From Marinobacter halodurans (lineage in GTDB: Bacteria > Pseudomonadota > Gammaproteobacteria > Pseudomonadales > Oleiphilaceae): a DNA stretch of 64,000 bases. The notes under the pieces were generated by a model, which saw only the letters and a list, made by a program, of their open reading frames with translations, ran no database searches and was not told the DNA's origin. Made by a program: the position numbers and the translations under genes. Numbering within the stretch: the stretch's first letter is position 1; each line of letters begins with the position of its first letter. Where the stretch lies: the NCBI RefSeq assembly GCF_004327985.1, contig NZ_SJDL01000010.1, positions 1 through 64,000 on the forward strand. The letters run 5' to 3'. Positions 63,021 to 64,000 of the stretch are shown one piece after another.

Positions 63021-63767
63021 ATGCGAATCGCATTACTGGAAGACGAGCTGGCACAGGCAAGAAACATCGAGACCCTGCTGGCCGACAATCAACACCAATG
63101 CGACAGCTTCCAGACCGGCCAGTCATTCCTCAGCGCCGTCACACACCGCAGTTACGACCTGCTGATCCTGGACTGGCAGATCCCCGACATGACCGGGATC
63201 GACGTCCTGAAAGACGTGCGGGAGCAGCTCAACTGGCCCATACCGGTGGTCTTCCTGACCCAGCGCGACAGCGAGCAGGATATCGTACAGGCGCTAGACG
63301 CCGGTGCCGATGACTACCTGTCCAAGCCGGCCCGGCCCGGCGAGCTGCTGGCGCGCATCCACGCGCTGGTCCGTCGCAGCAATCCGGAGGTCGACCGCCA
63401 GATGCTGGAATTCGGGCCATTCACCATCGACACCAAGGCACGGACGATCGTCCTGCATGGTGAACAGCTGACGCTGACCGACAAGGACTTCGACCTGACG
63501 CTGTTCCTGTTCCAGAACAAGGGCCGCCTACTGACCCGGGAAATGCTGCTGGAAAGAGTCTGGGGCGTCACGCGGGACATCAATACCCGCACGGTGGATA
63601 CCCACATGAGCCGTCTGCGCCGCCGCCTGGGCATCAAGCCGGAGAACGGCTTTCGCATCAAGACCATCTACCAGCGCGGGTACCGGCTGGAGTCGATGGA
63701 TGACATCGCACGGGATGCGGCCGAAGACGGTTCGCTCCCGATCGATGACATGCCCCCGATTCAATGA
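63021..63767 (+). CDS. OmpR-family response regulator
   Basis: A 248-residue protein from ATG 63021, which has an AGGAG site and starts directly at the receiver (MRIALLEDELAQ). The receiver has acidic pair E7/D8, phospho-site D51 in LLILDWQIPD, and K101 in LSKP. A winged-helix DNA-binding domain follows (about 130-235; LTDKDFDLTLFLFQNKGRLLTREMLLERVWG and RTVDTHMSRLRRRLG). No histidine kinase gene is adjacent. The next gene, cut by the window edge, is an exported LysM/FecR-like protein. Confidence 0.9.
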   Translation: MRIALLEDELAQARNIETLLADNQHQCDSFQTGQSFLSAVTHRSYDLLILDWQIPDMTGIDVLKDVREQLNWPIPVVFLTQRDSEQDIVQALDAGADDYLSKPARPGELLARIHALVRRSNPEVDRQMLEFGPFTIDTKARTIVLHGEQLTLTDKDFDLTLFLFQNKGRLLTREMLLERVWGVTRDINTRTVDTHMSRLRRRLGIKPENGFRIKTIYQRGYRLESMDDIARDAAEDGSLPIDDMPPIQ

Positions 63768-63791
63768 CGTTATAGCCGGACCCGTCGATTC

Positions 63792-64000
63792 ATGCCGATA
63801 TTCCCGACCGCCGTGCTCACCGTTGCCCGATTCCTCGGTGGATGCTCATTGCTGGCTCTCGCATCGCTGGCCCAGGCGGACCTGCCCGTCACGCATGGGT
63901 CGCAGCAGGGAGTCCCGCGCGCGACGAAGTCGGCGGGCCTGGATGACTGGCGCTATACCCTGCGCCCCGGTGAAACCGTCGAGCAGGTCGGCAAGCGCCT
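63792..64000 (+). CDS. exported LysM/FecR-like protein, partial
   Basis: The first 69 codons of a gene continuing past the window. A signal peptide is visible (hydrophobic GGCSLLALASLAQA, cleavage before DLPV). It is followed after about 30 residues by DDWRYTLRPGETVEQVGKR, the start of a LysM-like or FecR-type domain seen in FecR proteins that follow OmpR-type regulators. The start is 24 bp after the response regulator stop, so they are probably one operon. The rest is outside the window. Confidence 0.6.
   Translation, partial: MPIFPTAVLTVARFLGGCSLLALASLAQADLPVTHGSQQGVPRATKSAGLDDWRYTLRPGETVEQVGKR

Overview
The window is a GC-rich chromosomal segment of a marine gammaproteobacterium, most probably Marinobacter or a very close relative. 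The strongest pointer is the 661-residue two-domain fatty acyl reductase at 18889-20874, whose sequence I recognise as the Marinobacter wax-ester type. The mtnA / mtaD / ubiG / mupP / yciK order matches the Pseudomonas-type chromosome, and a giant NAD-glutamate dehydrogenase, a MoxR/VWA cluster and a polar-flagellum locus fit the same group.

Layout. 1-830: a small accessory stretch with a truncated CHAT-like protease remnant and a long imperfect inverted repeat. 830-11335: sbcB, a DUF6160-like exported protein, a response regulator with a CheC-like output next to a PAS-GGDEF diguanylate cyclase, carbonic anhydrase (can) and the 1630-residue glutamate dehydrogenase. 11619-18874: a MITE-like inverted-repeat element, then a tight six-gene MoxR/DUF58/DUF4381/BatA/BatB-C/BatD operon closed by a bidirectional terminator. 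18889-31931: the fatty acyl reductase, a pitrilysin-type protease, methylthioadenosine salvage, ubiquinone and cell-wall recycling genes, yaaA and rdgC. 31947-32910: a RAYT transposase embedded in four REP/BIME-like units of about 100 bp. 32937-37703: a Pat-type protein acetyltransferase with a degenerate acyl-CoA ligase domain, divergent from an HDAC-family deacetylase, then an orphan periplasmic solute-binding protein.

37816-56332 is the most interesting region: a flagellar filament and putative flagellin-glycosylation island. fliS, fliD, flaG and fliC run on the minus strand; a second flagellin is divergent. It is followed by an HMW1C/GT41-like glycosyltransferase and an FkbM methyltransferase. 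Converging on these is a translationally coupled seven-gene operon (rfbB, rfbA, a DegT aminotransferase, a PglD-like acyltransferase, an acyl-CoA ligase, a Gfo/Idh oxidoreductase and an acyl carrier protein). I infer that it builds an acylated dTDP-4-amino-4,6-dideoxyhexose (viosamine-type) used to decorate the filament. A TPR/methyltransferase-like protein flanks it. Near-consensus sigma-28 promoters precede fliD and fliC, whereas the second flagellin has only a sigma-54-like candidate.

56402-64000 is ordinary chromosome: two TIGR04282/TIGR04283 glycosyltransferases, tRNA-Arg(CCT) with a clear promoter, an SDR, an unrecognised 213-residue protein, yciO, bolA, a topoisomerase III, an OmpR-type response regulator and the start of an exported LysM/FecR-like protein cut by the window edge. 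No CRISPR array, prophage, rRNA or complete insertion sequence other than the RAYT was seen.
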